In this document: piece after piece, positions 1 to 13,200 of the stretch
Layout of the letters: every line of letters starts with the position of its first letter
Numbering within the stretch: position 1 is the stretch's first letter
From: Hofstenia miamia
Lineage: Eukaryota; Xenacoelomorpha; Acoela
Direction: 5' to 3'
Assembly: GCA_004352715.1 (NCBI GenBank)
Contig: SCFE01000008.1
Span: 2,729,740-2,793,739, forward strand
Length of the DNA stretch: 64,000 nt
Position numbers and translations under genes: made by a program
Notes under the pieces: model-generated
Told to the model about the DNA's origin: nothing
Databases searched by the model: none
Seen by the model: the letters and a program-made list of their open reading frames with translations, nothing else

Positions 1-1396
1 TATAAATTAAAGAACATTTTGAAAAAAATAAAAATAATAAAAACTATTTTGGTGAAAGTCTCGGGGAGTTTCACGCTCTTTTGGTGATTCACCTTGATCA
101 CAACGAAGATGTCCCCCGTTAGAAAATCTATACATACACCCTGTTTATGATGATAGTAAATAATATTCATGGGGACTTCCATGAGTATTCTCCAAAAAAT
201 GCACTGGTTATAAAGGATATTTTATATTTGTGATACTGACATTTGGGGTCAAACAGTAACGCATTTTCATTTTCACTGTTAAAATGGATGCTACTCATTC
301 AATAATGATTTATTTTTTATTGAAATGTGTCATGTGTGACTCCTTAGTAGGTTAATCAAGGCAGAATTTTTTTTGAGAAATTCATTTTTCTTTGATCTAT
401 GAACACAAAACTACTCAGCAACGGAATCTCAAAAAGTTAACATCACGCTTACAAGTATACACCATTTACATCATAAAATACTATTCCTCTATAAAATACA
501 TCATATGATAAATTTTATATTCCTTTAGGGTTAGTACAATATCCTATCAGCAAATATTGGCATATTTGAAATAATAATTACACTAAAAATTAATTGATTC
601 TACATCGTAATGGAATTTCAATGGTCCTGTTGCCAGGCATAGATTCCACTTTTTGCTAATTTTTACAATTATTACCCAATATTGCATTAATTTTACTATA
701 ATTAAGGTCTTAGGCGCATATAAATATGCATATATAATGAAGAACAGCAGAGCTTCAATCTTAATTTTTCACTCTAAATGCTAACTATCGCGTAACCAAG
801 CCCATTCTGTAAAAATTATGTCTGTGATGGGGAAGTCATTACAGACAATTAATTATGGTATTGTTCACTTTCCCAACCTCAGATGAACCTATGAAGTAGA
901 TTGAATTTGTCCCATCTATAGACATTTGGTCTTCTTTTACATAATAGCATTTTTTCTATTTCAATCCGCATAAGAATTCTCACGGAAATGCTGTGGGCTG
1001 GGAATATAAAAAAGGCCTGTATAATTCTTTCCTGTATGCATAAATAGGAAACGGAGAGAAATAAACCTCAATGAATATCAATTATAGATTATGGATATGG
1101 ATTCCTGATAATAATATTTTTGATGAGCTCTATATATACATGCATATTGATCGATTATAATCTTGTCTAATTTATTTGACTATGACATACATGTAGTTAA
1201 GAAAACAAATTTACGGAAAGTCAAATAAAAATACAATATTTAAGACATTCGTTCTTGTTTTCAAAGAGTTACAGAAAACTCAAAGCTCGTAAAATTAGAA
1301 TCGTACTACACAATTGAATATACGTACTTCGTGTAGTCGTTTATATATATATATATATATATATATGAAGCTACATTGTACAATTTGATGTATTAA
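1..1396. repeat. Duplicated segment, copy A (matches 2104-2724 and 2736-3931)
   Basis: Bases 1-621 recur at 2104-2724 and bases 201-1396 recur at 2736-3931, with only scattered differences (for example TTTTGATG against TTTCGATG near 1120 and 3655). Copy A stops exactly at a single N (1397). This is more likely an assembly duplication than a genomic tandem array. Confidence 0.9.
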
Positions 1397-1788
1397 NTGG
1401 ACACTCACGTGGTAGACTTCACAAGATTATTTTAATAAGCACAAAATCAACACTTTTTAATGAATTCTTAGAATTCAATATTTATAATGAAAAATGGATT
1501 TCGATCAATTCACGAACATCTAAGCTAAGGATAGCTAACAAAATAGCACAAAAGCAATGTAACATGATATAAATATGTAACAAATCTTAGTACCGCATTG
1601 CTGTTGGACTAAGTTTTAAAGTTGGCTGATTTCCTATAGGAGTTTTTGTGTCCTGACAATCATTGTCAATAATAAAATATACACATAAGGGCTAATATTA
1701 GCTACATAAACAAAACATTCGAAATCATTCCTAAGTAGAACTTTAACATATAAAGCATGCTTTGACATTCGTATTACATGTAACATAC

Positions 1789-1848
1789 CGTCATCCTGCC
1801 AACAGCCGATAATGGCTTCGCCTGCTTCTAAAAGTTTGCGTTTACCTT
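1789..1848 (-). CDS. Possible 60-bp exon, gene uncertain
   Basis: This is a candidate only. It has an acceptor-like TTTTACCAACAG (ending at 1849), an open 60-base stretch in phase 1 to 1, and a good GTATGT donor. The phase would accept exon 12 of the LOXHD1 model. However, the translation (GKRKLLEAGEAIIGCWQDD) does not look like the expected second strand of a PLAT domain. It looks more like a Tudor-type GExVxxCWxDDG strand. It could belong to a different gene or be chance. Confidence 0.22.
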
Positions 1849-2038
1849 CTGTTGGTAAAAGCCTCACATTTAGCATGTGTTTTAAAATATCTTGACTTTT
1901 TAATCAAAACATAACGCTTTGAATCATGCAAGTTTACTTAACGCATATCTGCATTCATGGATATATATGTGGTACATTTTCAGATCACAATAAATTGATA
2001 ATTAATGTATTTCCAGTGAAGGGGAATTCCCATATTAT

Positions 2039-2246
2039 CAGTGACGCAAGAAGGAGAGGACATGGTGGAATTTCTCCTCGTCAAGTTTTCAAAATTGTTA
2101 TTATATAAATTAAAGAACATTTTGAAAAAAATAAAAATAATAAAAACTATTTTGGTGAAAGTCTCGGGGAGTTTCACGCTCTTTTGGTGATTCACCTTGA
2201 TCACAACGAAGATGTCCCCCGTTAGAAAATCTATACATACACCCTG
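2039..2246. mobile_element. Decayed hAT-type MITE (related to 30772-31014)
   Basis: Starts CAGTGACGCAAG and ends ACATACACCCTG. Its interior follows the same order as the intact MITE at 30772-31014 (GGACATGGTG near the left end, GATGTCC and AGAAAAT near the right). G-rich termini have drifted to A. Flanking octamers (CATATTAT, TTTATGAT) agree at only 5 of 8 bases, so the target duplication is not convincingly preserved. Bases 1-143 are the right part of the duplicated copy. Confidence 0.65.
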
Positions 2247-2724
2247 TTTATGATGATAGTAAATAATATTCATGGGGACTTCCATGAGTATTCTCCAAAA
2301 AATGCACTGGTTATAAAGGATATTTTATATTTGTGATACTGACATTTGGGGTCAAACAGTAACGCATTTTCATTTTCACTGTTAAAATGGATGCTACTCA
2401 TTCAATAATGATTTATTTTTTATTGAAATGTGTCATGTGTGACTCCTTAGTAGGTTAATCAAGGCAGAATTTTTTTTGAGAAATTCATTTTTCTTTGATC
2501 TATGAACACAAAACTACTCAGCAACGGAATCTCAAAAAGTTAACATCACGCTTACAAGTATACACCATTTACATCATAAAATACTATTCCTCTATAAAAT
2601 ACATCATATGATAAATTTTATATTCCTTTAGGGTTAGTACAATATCTTATCAGCAAATATTGGCATATTTGAAATAATAATTACACTAAAAATTAATTGA
2701 TTCTACATCGTAATGGAATTTCAA
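2104..2724. repeat. Duplicated segment, copy B
   Basis: Matches bases 1-621 of the window almost perfectly, then breaks off at TTTCAAT. Eleven bases later copy C begins, so the last 420 bases of copy B are immediately repeated. Confidence 0.9.
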
Positions 2725-2735
2725 TTATTACAAAT

Positions 2736-3873
2736 GCACTGGTTATAAAGGATATTTTATATTTGTGATACTGACATTTGGGGTCAAACAGTAACGCATT
2801 TTCATTTTCACTGTTAAAATGGATGCTACTCATTCAATAATGATTTATTTTTTATTGAAATGTGTCATGTGTGACTCCTTAGTAGGTTAATCAAGGCAGA
2901 ATTTTTTTTGAGAAATTCATTTTTCTTTGATCTATGAACACAAAACTACTCAGCAACGGAATCTCAAAAAGTTAACATCACGCTTACAAGTATACACCAT
3001 TTACATCATAAAATACTATTCCTCTATAAAATACATCATATGATAAATTTTATATTCCTTTAGGGTTAGTACAATATCCTATCAGCAAATATTGGCATAT
3101 TTGAAATAATAATTACACTAAAAATTAATTGATTCTACATCGTAATGGAATTTCAATGGTCCTGTTGCCAGGCATAGATTCCACTTTTTGCTAATTTTTA
3201 CAATTATTACCCAATATTGCATTAATTTTACTATAATTAAGGTCTTAGGCGCATATAAATATGCATATATAATGAAGAACAGCAGAGCTTCAATCTTAAT
3301 TTTTCACTCTAAATGCTAACTATCGCGTAACCAAGCCCATTCTGTAAAAATTATGTCTGTGATGGGGAAGTCATTACAGACAATTAATTATGGTATTGTT
3401 CACTTTCCCAACCTCAGATGAACCTATGAAGTAGATTGAATTTGTCCCATCTATAGACATTTGGTCTTCTTTTACATAATAGCATTTTTTCTATTTCAAT
3501 CCGCATAAGAATTCTCACGGAAATGCTGTGGGCTGGGAATATAAAAAAGGCCTGTATAATTCTTTCCTGTATGCATAAATAGGAAACGGAGAGAAATAAA
3601 CCTCAATGAATATCAATTATAGATTATGGATATGGATTCCTGATAATAATATTTTCGATGAGCTCTATTTATACATGCATATTGATCGATTATAATCTTG
3701 TCTAATTTATTTGACTATGACATACATGTAGTTAAGAAAACAAATTTACGGAAAGTCAAATAAAAATACAATATTTAAGACATTCGTTCTTGTTTTCAAA
3801 GAGTTACAGAAAACTCAAAGCTCGTAAAATTAGAATCGTACTACACAATTGAATATACGTACTTCGTGTAGTC

Positions 3874-3904
<31 letters not shown>

Positions 3905-3931
3905 GCTACATTGTACAATTTGATGTATTAA
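2736..3931. repeat. Duplicated segment, copy C
   Basis: Matches 201-1396 at a constant offset of 2535, including a (TA)n tract near 3875-3903. It ends at the same base (GATGTATTAA) at which copy A meets the single N. Confidence 0.9.
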
Positions 3932-4050
3932 CAATCGTCATTGGAAGACATCAATAGAAATGTTGTTTTGTAGTTATAAAGTGAACTTTTGTCATGCATA
4001 ATAAAATTAAACATTTTTAAGTGAAAGTAAGAAACTGCAATGTTCTTTAC

Positions 4051-4276
4051 CAGTAACTTCTCCGGTTTTAACTGTGATGCTAAACTTCATTTGGTTCAAG
4101 TCCACTTCACCCTCTGGTACAAGCTCTCTACGCAAAAGACCATCATCTTCGTCTGAGGCTAACCAACGATTGCACGGAAAGGTAACTGCTGTAGCAGGTT
4201 GATGTTCTACTGAAACCACAATGTGAGAAAGAAACCATCCCGCTAAAGTTCCCGTCCCATCGTGCTCGGCTACCAA
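4051..4276 (-). CDS. LOXHD1: LOXHD1-like exon 12: end of PLAT 6 and first strand of PLAT 7
   Basis: 226 bp, phase 0 to 1. It encodes the [12 protein letters not shown] and [18 protein letters not shown] segments of PLAT 6, then [13 protein letters not shown], the first strand of a seventh PLAT domain. Acceptor ends ATTTAG, donor GTAAAG. The next exon should start with a T-(D/N)-A-N-V-type strand. None is visible between here and the left edge, so it probably lies outside the window. Confidence 0.93.
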
Positions 4277-7200
4277 CTAAATCGAAGATAAAAGTACCTT
4301 TAAATATTGTAACACATTTTTAAAATTAAAAAATTCAGGTAAATATATTGCAAATTACTACTTCATATTACTTTCTGAAGAGTGATTAGCCTGAAATGAA
4401 GTTCTACATTCTATTGTGTCTTCTGCAAATAACAATTAAATTTGGCGGCATTTTAACAGAAGTTTTCTATTCTTAAATTGATAAAGCAATTTTTCATGTG
4501 GGAGTTTTTAAAAGAGATGAATAAAATAAGCTAATTCAAAAGAAAGGCTTTTAACAATAATATTGAAAGAACTATGTATCCTTTGGTTAAAACAATCTAA
4601 ACCTTTAACGACTTCTCATTATCTCAGAAATTCTAATGAAAGCAATTAGCACATCATAATTAAAAATGATTAAACATTTTTATCTAAAAATATAAATTTA
4701 CGAAAATATTCATCCAATATTTGTTTTTTAGATAATCTCAACCCTGAAATACTTGCAAAATTTTGGGTATTCAATTAAAAAAACACGATGTTTAATATTG
4801 GTTTATGTTCTCTATTTAATACATATTTCTTATCTTGAAAAATCATTTCTGGGTAAACTTAGTCATAATCAAAGCCGTAACTAGGGGGGGGGAGAGGGCG
4901 CATGCCCCAAAACATGCAAAGTATTTTCGAAATTATATCAGTTTTAGATTTCTGGAAAAAAATGAAATAGTAAAAGATATTGAAAAATATGAACTTGGCT
5001 GTATACTAATGTTTAACGTGAAATGTGTACAGTGAAAATATTTTGCTAATTAGAATGTAATCTTGTTCTTGGAGTTCATTTCTTTGTGTTAAATTTGTCT
5101 ATCTGTATGACCCTCGATTATTGTAGATTATAATGTCTCTTTCCAAGTATGGAAAAGAGCCAGTGAAAAAACATGAAAATGAACAGCGCCCAAGTATTTC
5201 AACAGGGCCAGAATAATCATATGAATCTGCAGGTAATTGTAGTGAAGTCGATAGGGAGCATATTGAACCTGTGGCTTCTACCCATGCATCTGGAAGATCC
5301 TCATTTTAGGATTTGGGAACACACCACACTCATCCAAAACACCCAGTTATAACATCAGACCCAAATACTGATATAGGTGGAAAAAAGCGATATTTTAACT
5401 AAGACTGGTTTAACCAGTTTCCCTGGTTAGAATATTCAGTTAAAGAAGATGCTGCCTTCTGCTACTCCTGGCGTATTTTTCCATCAGTGGGTGGTCGTGA
5501 TAATAAGAGGTTTACAGAATCTGGAGTGCACCAGTGGAAAAAGGGTTTCAAAAAATAAAGAAACATAATTGCAGTGAATGAAATAAAAGATGATTCTCAC
5601 TGTGGCAAAATTATCTGGGAACCTTAAATGACGGAAGTATTGCTACGAAACTGTCAAAAAAACATTCGGTTCTTGTGAACAAAACTGGGATTACATGTCA
5701 AAAAATTCTTTCTTGCAAAACAAAGATAAGTTTTGCGTCGTGACGATAAAATTAGTAAATCGCAACGAAGAGGGAACTTTTTGGAACTTTTTTCTCTGCT
5801 TAACGACTTTGATCCCGTCTTTAGTGCAAAACTTAAAGCATAACATAGCAGATATCATCCGTGCACACATCACAAAAGATGTTAAGGCAGCGGAGCTGGC
5901 TACAATCATTGTGGATGAGAGTAGAGATATTTCAAAAAAGGAACAAATAAGCATTTGCGTGCGTTGAATTTAGTGAAAAAGATGCCGGCACATTTTGCAA
6001 AAAGAATTTTTGGATTTTCAGGGAGCTGAGAACTTGGATGCCAAATCAGTTCCCAAACAAATAATAAGTGAGATAGAGAAACTTGAAACTAGCAATTTCA
6101 ACACAGAAGCCCAATGTTACGACGGCGCAAGTATTTTGTCAGGCCACATCAGTGGAATTCAAACAAAGGTAAAAGAACACTTTCTAAATGCCCAATATGT
6201 ACACAGGTTAAATCTGTTACTTGTGAACATTTGTGGGAAAATCAACTTTGAAAATGAGTTTTTTGGATTAGTAGAAGCAATTTAAGTAACGGTCTATTGT
6301 TCACAAAAAATTTGTTAAATTCCAACGGAATAAAATAAATATCAAAGACGTTTGAGTGACACCCGATGGTCATGTCGGTACCCCTCCCTGGCCTCCATTT
6401 AAACAAGATTTCAATATATCCTAGAAGTTTTAAAGCATTTCACTGACTACAGGTTGGTAAAAGGAGATTCAAAGCTTGTTGTCGAGGCTCGTGAACTATT
6501 GAGTCGAACTTTGGACATATTCTTCATCACCCGCTCTAAAGTCCTGACAATGCTATTTTCGCCTACAGATAGGTCGAGTGAATATTTATTAAGAAGCAGC
6601 ATAAAAATGGGGAATGCTATTGCTAGGACTACAGCTGTAAATTCAACAATCGATTCAAAACGAGAGTCTCGCTGGTCTACTGTAAGGGCTATTATTGAAC
6701 TGTATCTGAAAACACCATACTTATACACCTCCAACGTAAAAGGAGGCGGGAACAACATACTCTTGAGGACAGCTATAATTTGTTCTCAACTGGACAGCGT
6801 TGTTCAGTACAAGAACAACAGGATTGACATCAAAAATGCAAATTAGCATATATTTTTCTCTTATTGATGCATTTAAGTCAGAAATGACAAGAAGATTTTC
6901 ACCAACAAATATTGTATTATGAAGGGTATTGACGCCCTTCTAAGACCAGAGGCGCCTCCATCATGCGTCAACGACTATACCTGTTGCTCAATCAAAAGAA
7001 AATGCCAATTTCTTGTGCTTTGATTCTTATATATATATATATATATACTGTATTGTAGAGGTGCGAGCATACTGTTATCAATAAACTGTAAATATTTTTA
7101 AACTATACTACACTTTATATCCCTAATTGAATATTGCATGTTCTTAAAAAAATTCAATGATATATTGCTTAGGCCATGGTTAGCCTAGTGATTGGTTCAA

Positions 7201-10200
7201 AAGTGATCTGTCACATTTTGATTGAATCGCATATCTAACCACTCGAGATAATTAGGGATGTGACGATCATAAGGAAATCGAATGCGCACGATTTCTATGT
7301 AATCGTCACATCGCTAATTATCTCGGATGGTTAGACATGCGATTCAATCAAAATGTGACAGATCACTTTTGAAAAAATCACTAGTCTAACCGCGGCCTTA
7401 GTTGTAAATTTAATAATTGATCTTTGTTTGATTGTTTAATTATTAGTGCTTCTGCTATTTTATGATGTTGTGATCTTAGTCAGATGTAAAAATTTATTTT
7501 CTTCTCTTGGTTAACGTTTGTGCATAAACATTTCGGATTTAAGTGGTCATTCATACGTTGCATAATTCTTGTACCCAAATGTCGCTTCGATTCGCCGAAG
7601 TATGATTTTTCACAATTATCAGATTTATATGTATAAACTAAAAAAGAAAATAATTTGTTTGGGACTTGGTCTTTATGTCGAAACATAGTTTTTGCTTTGT
7701 ATGATGTAAATATTGGAATGATCTTGGTCCTTTTTAATATGGTATTCATTCTAATTTTTTTCTTTAAATTTTTTCTTGATTTTCTGTATAGAGAAGCTTT
7801 AGATAAACACCGGTCTTTGTTTTATATATATGTAAATCACTGTTTATACAATTCCAGAGGAATTTACTGATGCTTAAACAGATAAATATGTGTTGTAGAA
7901 AATTATATTTTAGCCTGTAGCATTTTAATCCACCTCTATGGTTTCAACTTAGACTAGATGAAATTTCAAAATCTAACCAAGTATTTAACCAGCGTTGAAT
8001 CTGGAATTGCAATTCCGGGGTGCCAGTTTCATTTAAGGGGGTGTGGCAAAATCATAACATGGTCTAGAGTTGGAGTCAATTGATGGTATGTTTGCAATAT
8101 CGGAAAAATGGAGATATATTTCATACAGGATATTTAGTTAGTTTAAGAGTAAGATAATATAATTTTTAATCTAAAATATAATTATATTTATCAAAAGGGA
8201 AATTTAGAGAGAATGAATTCGTGACAAGATATTACCAAAATCTTTCCTAGCGCTAAGTCTATATTATGGCTATAAACAAATTCTTTATTGTAAATGAACA
8301 TTACTATGCACAGCAAATATATAATTATTAAAAAATAGCAAGCCGATACCATGTTTGACAAAAATTTATTAGAATACGATCGAAAGCAACTCCAAAATCT
8401 ACTTAGTCAACAAAGATTTTAGATGAAGTTTCTTTAACACAATTGCAAAATATATTAGATTCCATTGAAGGCTCTTCTAGTGACAACGATGAATTTTGGG
8501 CTTGCATAACAGACGGAGTTCCATAAATAAAAATGAAGTTTCCGGACATCAAATCTTTATGTCAAAACTACGACATATTACTTGTTTAGTCCATGCTATT
8601 CACAGAGTGTGTGAGAAAATTAGTAAAGTAAAGCCGATTTTTAAAAGGAAATGCTGAAAAAGTACGTATCACCTCACCAAGAATTTTAATAAGCTGACAC
8701 AGGCCATTGATTTTTTTGAAACCATGAAAACCAACATATATACATGTAAGATGTCAGTTTGCAAATCCTGAGATTAAACTAGTAATGCCTGATCTCCAAT
8801 AACGATATATTTCATTACTGAAACACTGACAGCTTTTTTTCCAACTTTAATTCATTTGCTTCTCGAACTCAAGGTTGAACTTGTTAAAGTCCTAGCGAAA
8901 ACAATGATTTTCAGTGCCTACATTTACCAGTTTTCGAAATCATTCAAATGATGAGAAATAATTGATTCATGAATTCTGTCCAACATCAGTAGACGTGGAA
9001 ATGTTATTTTTGCTACACAACCTAATTTTGGTAGGACACCAAATGTATGTGCCTTTTTTAGCAGGCAATCTATAAATGACTTTGCATATGTTTTTGTTTT
9101 GATGTTCATATAATACATATGTTAGAGGCATAGGTGCAGTGCACAGTTGGGCTTTTTGAGGTGAATACATTTACTAACGTTGTTAGCACTGCAAATGCGA
9201 ATTTATTGTTAACAATAACCTAAATTTAAATTGTACAGCCTACATTACATAGAAGATTCACTTGATAACACTGTCATATTATTGGAACAGACACTGATAC
9301 CAAAAATCTTGCCTCCTCTGCATGCTCTCATACCTTTTCATTCTCAAATGAAAATTAACGATAATGCAGTCTTATGTCAGATGTAAATGCTGCTGTGAAT
9401 ATCATTTATGCATAAATTATCTTTGAAAAATGAGAGACTTGTTTCTCAATGTATCACTAAACAAAGTTAAGTCTGATATCAGCGCTTGCTCCGGGGGGAT
9501 AATCATTTTTCCCCGAGAGGGCATTACCCCCCGAGATACCCCAGTAGATTCTTAACTGTATTTAACAATATTGTATCATAGAAATAGGGAGACAATGATT
9601 TACATATTTTAACAGGTAAAATATGTATTATTGGTAGTTATGTGCTTGGAACCTATGAAAATAATTAGTATTTTGTTGGGACCACAATTATTAGATTGAT
9701 GTTGGAAGGAATATTTTAAAAAAATATGTTTGTAGAACAAAGTTATAGAGCCTTGCTGGATAGGAATCAAATCTATTGGAAAAGTGACTAAGAAAATAGA
9801 GCTTTAAGTGAAATATTTCCATAAAATTAATATTAAGTGACAACTGGTTTCCATAAGTTGCTTGCTTATACTTGGTATACATTTGACAGGCCCTATAATT
9901 CATAAAACTCGCCAATATAAAACTACCTACGTCTATCACGTCTCAAAAAGCTATTGCTTGAAGCTGAATAATTTCATTAAAATATGTCAGAAAATTAGTT
10001 TGCACCTTGGTTGGTTTGCTTACATTCCCATTGTCATTGCATTACTTTGAAGTTTCGCTTTAAAATACATTATTACAAAAAAACGGAATGCAGGGAAAGT
10101 TTTCGATTTTCTTTCCCCAATGTTTTGCTATTATTGGTAGTGGGAGTGGTGATGAAATTCGTTCTACAAAAACGCCCTCTGATTATTCAGCTACACAATT

Positions 10201-13200
10201 GATGTACAGACGAGGGAATACAGTATATACAGAATTCGTCAAGGCAAGAATTTACCTTTGTTAGTCGTTTTAAGTCAACGCACTCAAATATGCAATCATC
10301 AACAGAACCTCGTTCGAATTTATCAATGTGCGTTGCCGACTTCCGTACTTTTCGCATCCCGCTATCACCTTGAGTACCAAACAGAGTTATAAACACGTTA
10401 GCATTAGTTCCTAAATTATACTAGTGTTTAACTATAAACAAATTTAAAATTTGCTATTGTGCTAGAGCTAAAATTTAATTACTAATCTATCACAATGAGA
10501 AACATCTTTGAAAAATACTAAAATATATTGAAAAAAACCCGTTTGATTTTTACAGAAATTCGAAATATAGAACAACGAATAGCCAACGACTAATGTTATT
10601 AACACACGATGATTATATTTTTAATTTAAATTCATGACGATGTGTATCATTTAAAAGTTCAGGTTCTATATTTTAGGTAAAAATATGCTTACAAAGCTTA
10701 CGTATACAAAGTTAATAATTCCTCTGAATTCTTGCTAATCACGATGAAGAGGAAATTTGACGTCGGTTTCTACGCTTTCGCGGAGAAAATAATTGATTTT
10801 CGAAACGAAACGGTCGGAAAAGACGTGACACAGTTTAAATGACAGAACGAACAATTAGTCTCATTAGCACCTACATTTGCTGCTTGAAATAGGGAATCAT
10901 AGAAGATGCAAATATTCCATTTCAGAAGCCCAAAATAAAAGAACTATCTTCGGAGAGGACGGGGCATGTTCAAGGGTGTGGAAAAGGGGTGTAAAGTTTT
11001 AATTATTAATAATTAGAAGCTTAACCTTTCTTATGCCAAGGCCTGGCAATATGCATTGAAAACCTATATTTTGAGGTATTATGCTAATCATTTAAACTAT
11101 AGAATTATATTAGGGTTCTATACATTAACGTAAGACGTTAATTGATTGGTTAAAATTTTTTAGTAAGGCAAGTAAGGCTTTTCTAACATAATATATTGAT
11201 AATGCCCTCAAAATTATGCTTACCAACATTTTCAATAAATTGCAAGAACGATTTTTAATCATATTTTATAATTACAAAAAAGCTTAAGTTGTTAACGATC
11301 TTTCGGCAGATTATTTTGAACTATGAAACAAAATTTTAAAACTTTTATCGAATTTCGTATTCAGAAACTCACCAGCATGTGGTTCTGTGCCAGTATGAAT
11401 TGATATTTTATATCTGATAACGGAAGAAGGAATCTTAACATCTGCTCCTGTAGCGGGTAACTCTCGTAGTGGTTGATAAGGTTCTTCATCAGATGCCAAC
11501 CATTTGTTACAAGGAAACACATACAAAACTCCATTGCTAACGCCTGTAATGCGAGAAAGATGCCATCCGGGTGCGAGACCACTCTCATCATGCCATACGC
11601 GCATTTTATATGGAACACCAACATCTTCCATGTGGACTTGCATTCGCTCGCTTGAGCTGGACCGAAATCCATTTTGGGAAATCATAACTTCTTTGGATTT
11701 TCCTAAGCATATACAATATTATTACAACTTATTTGAAATTCATTAAACGATCAACCACTAAGCAATAGGTTTTTGCCCTGGAACAAACTTCAAAAACAAA
11801 TGCAACATTTCTATGTTGCCTGGCAAAATTGGCTCAATTTATTCTTAAAAAAATTCTTACATGGAATAACATAGGTACCATTATCCCTTCCCCGTCTGGT
11901 TTTCAACGTTGATTTTATCAGAACTTAAAAAATTAACAACTAAGGTAATGACATGCATTTTAAAGATTATTTTGGAATATTTTGCCCGTTTCTGGAGGAC
12001 TTTGGTTCGTCATTAGTAACTAAAATTGATCACCATTGAGTGCTCCCCCTTCAAAGAAAGTCCTGTCTCCGCTCTGGAAAAAACTTCGTAAATTGTATGA
12101 TGTTAAAATAAAATTGTAAAACCCTATTAAATCTTTCAGCCGAAGCTGTATACATCAACATTCAAACAGAACGGACCGATGATTCGATTCGCAATATCAT
12201 TTGTTAAAAAACGACATTTGGCATTTCAATTAACTATTACATATTGAGGCATATTATGTATCCAGTTGAGAATAGCATTTACATGATCAACAAGAATGGC
12301 TGCGTGCAACTAAAAGCTTAGCAAAAAAATGTTCGGCCATCATAACAAAAACAATAATATAAAGCCAATGCGCATGCGAGTCGGATTTCTGTTTTTAAGT
12401 GCTCGTTGTTTTCTTAAGATATGAGCAATCCAAGATTTTACGAGCTTCTCGGAACGAGCATAAAGCACTGGATAATCTAGAATTAATTATTTTACATACA
12501 ATTAGGAAGTGTGTTCGTAGCAAACGTGCTTTAAAATTCCAGGGACATTTTCAGAAACTAATCACGACAACATTAACCAAAATACTGTTGATAAAAAATA
12601 TAGTCTTAAGGATCCTGTAAAACAAAGATACTTATTTTGGGAATTTTGCATTTTTCCTTGATAGAAATATATTGGATTATTTATATAAATGTAATCTACA
12701 GCAGAATTATTGGAAAACACTAGTCCTAGGAAAATGTACAAATCACAACTAAAAATTAAATCAAAATTGTTGTGTTTTTGCCTACATAGCGATGAATCAA
12801 ATGTAATTAATGAATGTTTTTAGTATATTCTACCAGCGTTTTAAATATATCAATTTTTTTTACCCAAGTTCTGTTCCGTTCGACTCGACTCGGCGCATGA
12901 TCTTAAGCCCAACCCCCGCTCTGTCCAAGTCAAAATTTTCATAAATTGGCCAAGGCTCGGCCTATTTCCAACTCTGTAATGCACAATCATAAAATTATAC
13001 AATTTGAAAAAATAAAAAAAAATTATGAAAAAGCAGGTAAGACAGTACAGTTGACACTTCTAAATGTAAACTTTAACAATGCTTCAACTTCTAGGTTTAA
13101 ATCGATAAAAATATGTGTCAGTTTGTAATTAATTATGAAAATGTGCTAAATTAGGATAATTACAGACGATTTCTTTAACAGCAAAAATAGTTTGAGTTAA

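Noticed and set aside
4007-4050. Extension of LOXHD1 exon 12 as coding sequence to a stop at 4007
   Set aside because: A clear GTAAAG donor at 4050 follows KTGEVTG, where PLAT exons of this gene normally end; the remaining residues are intron read-through.
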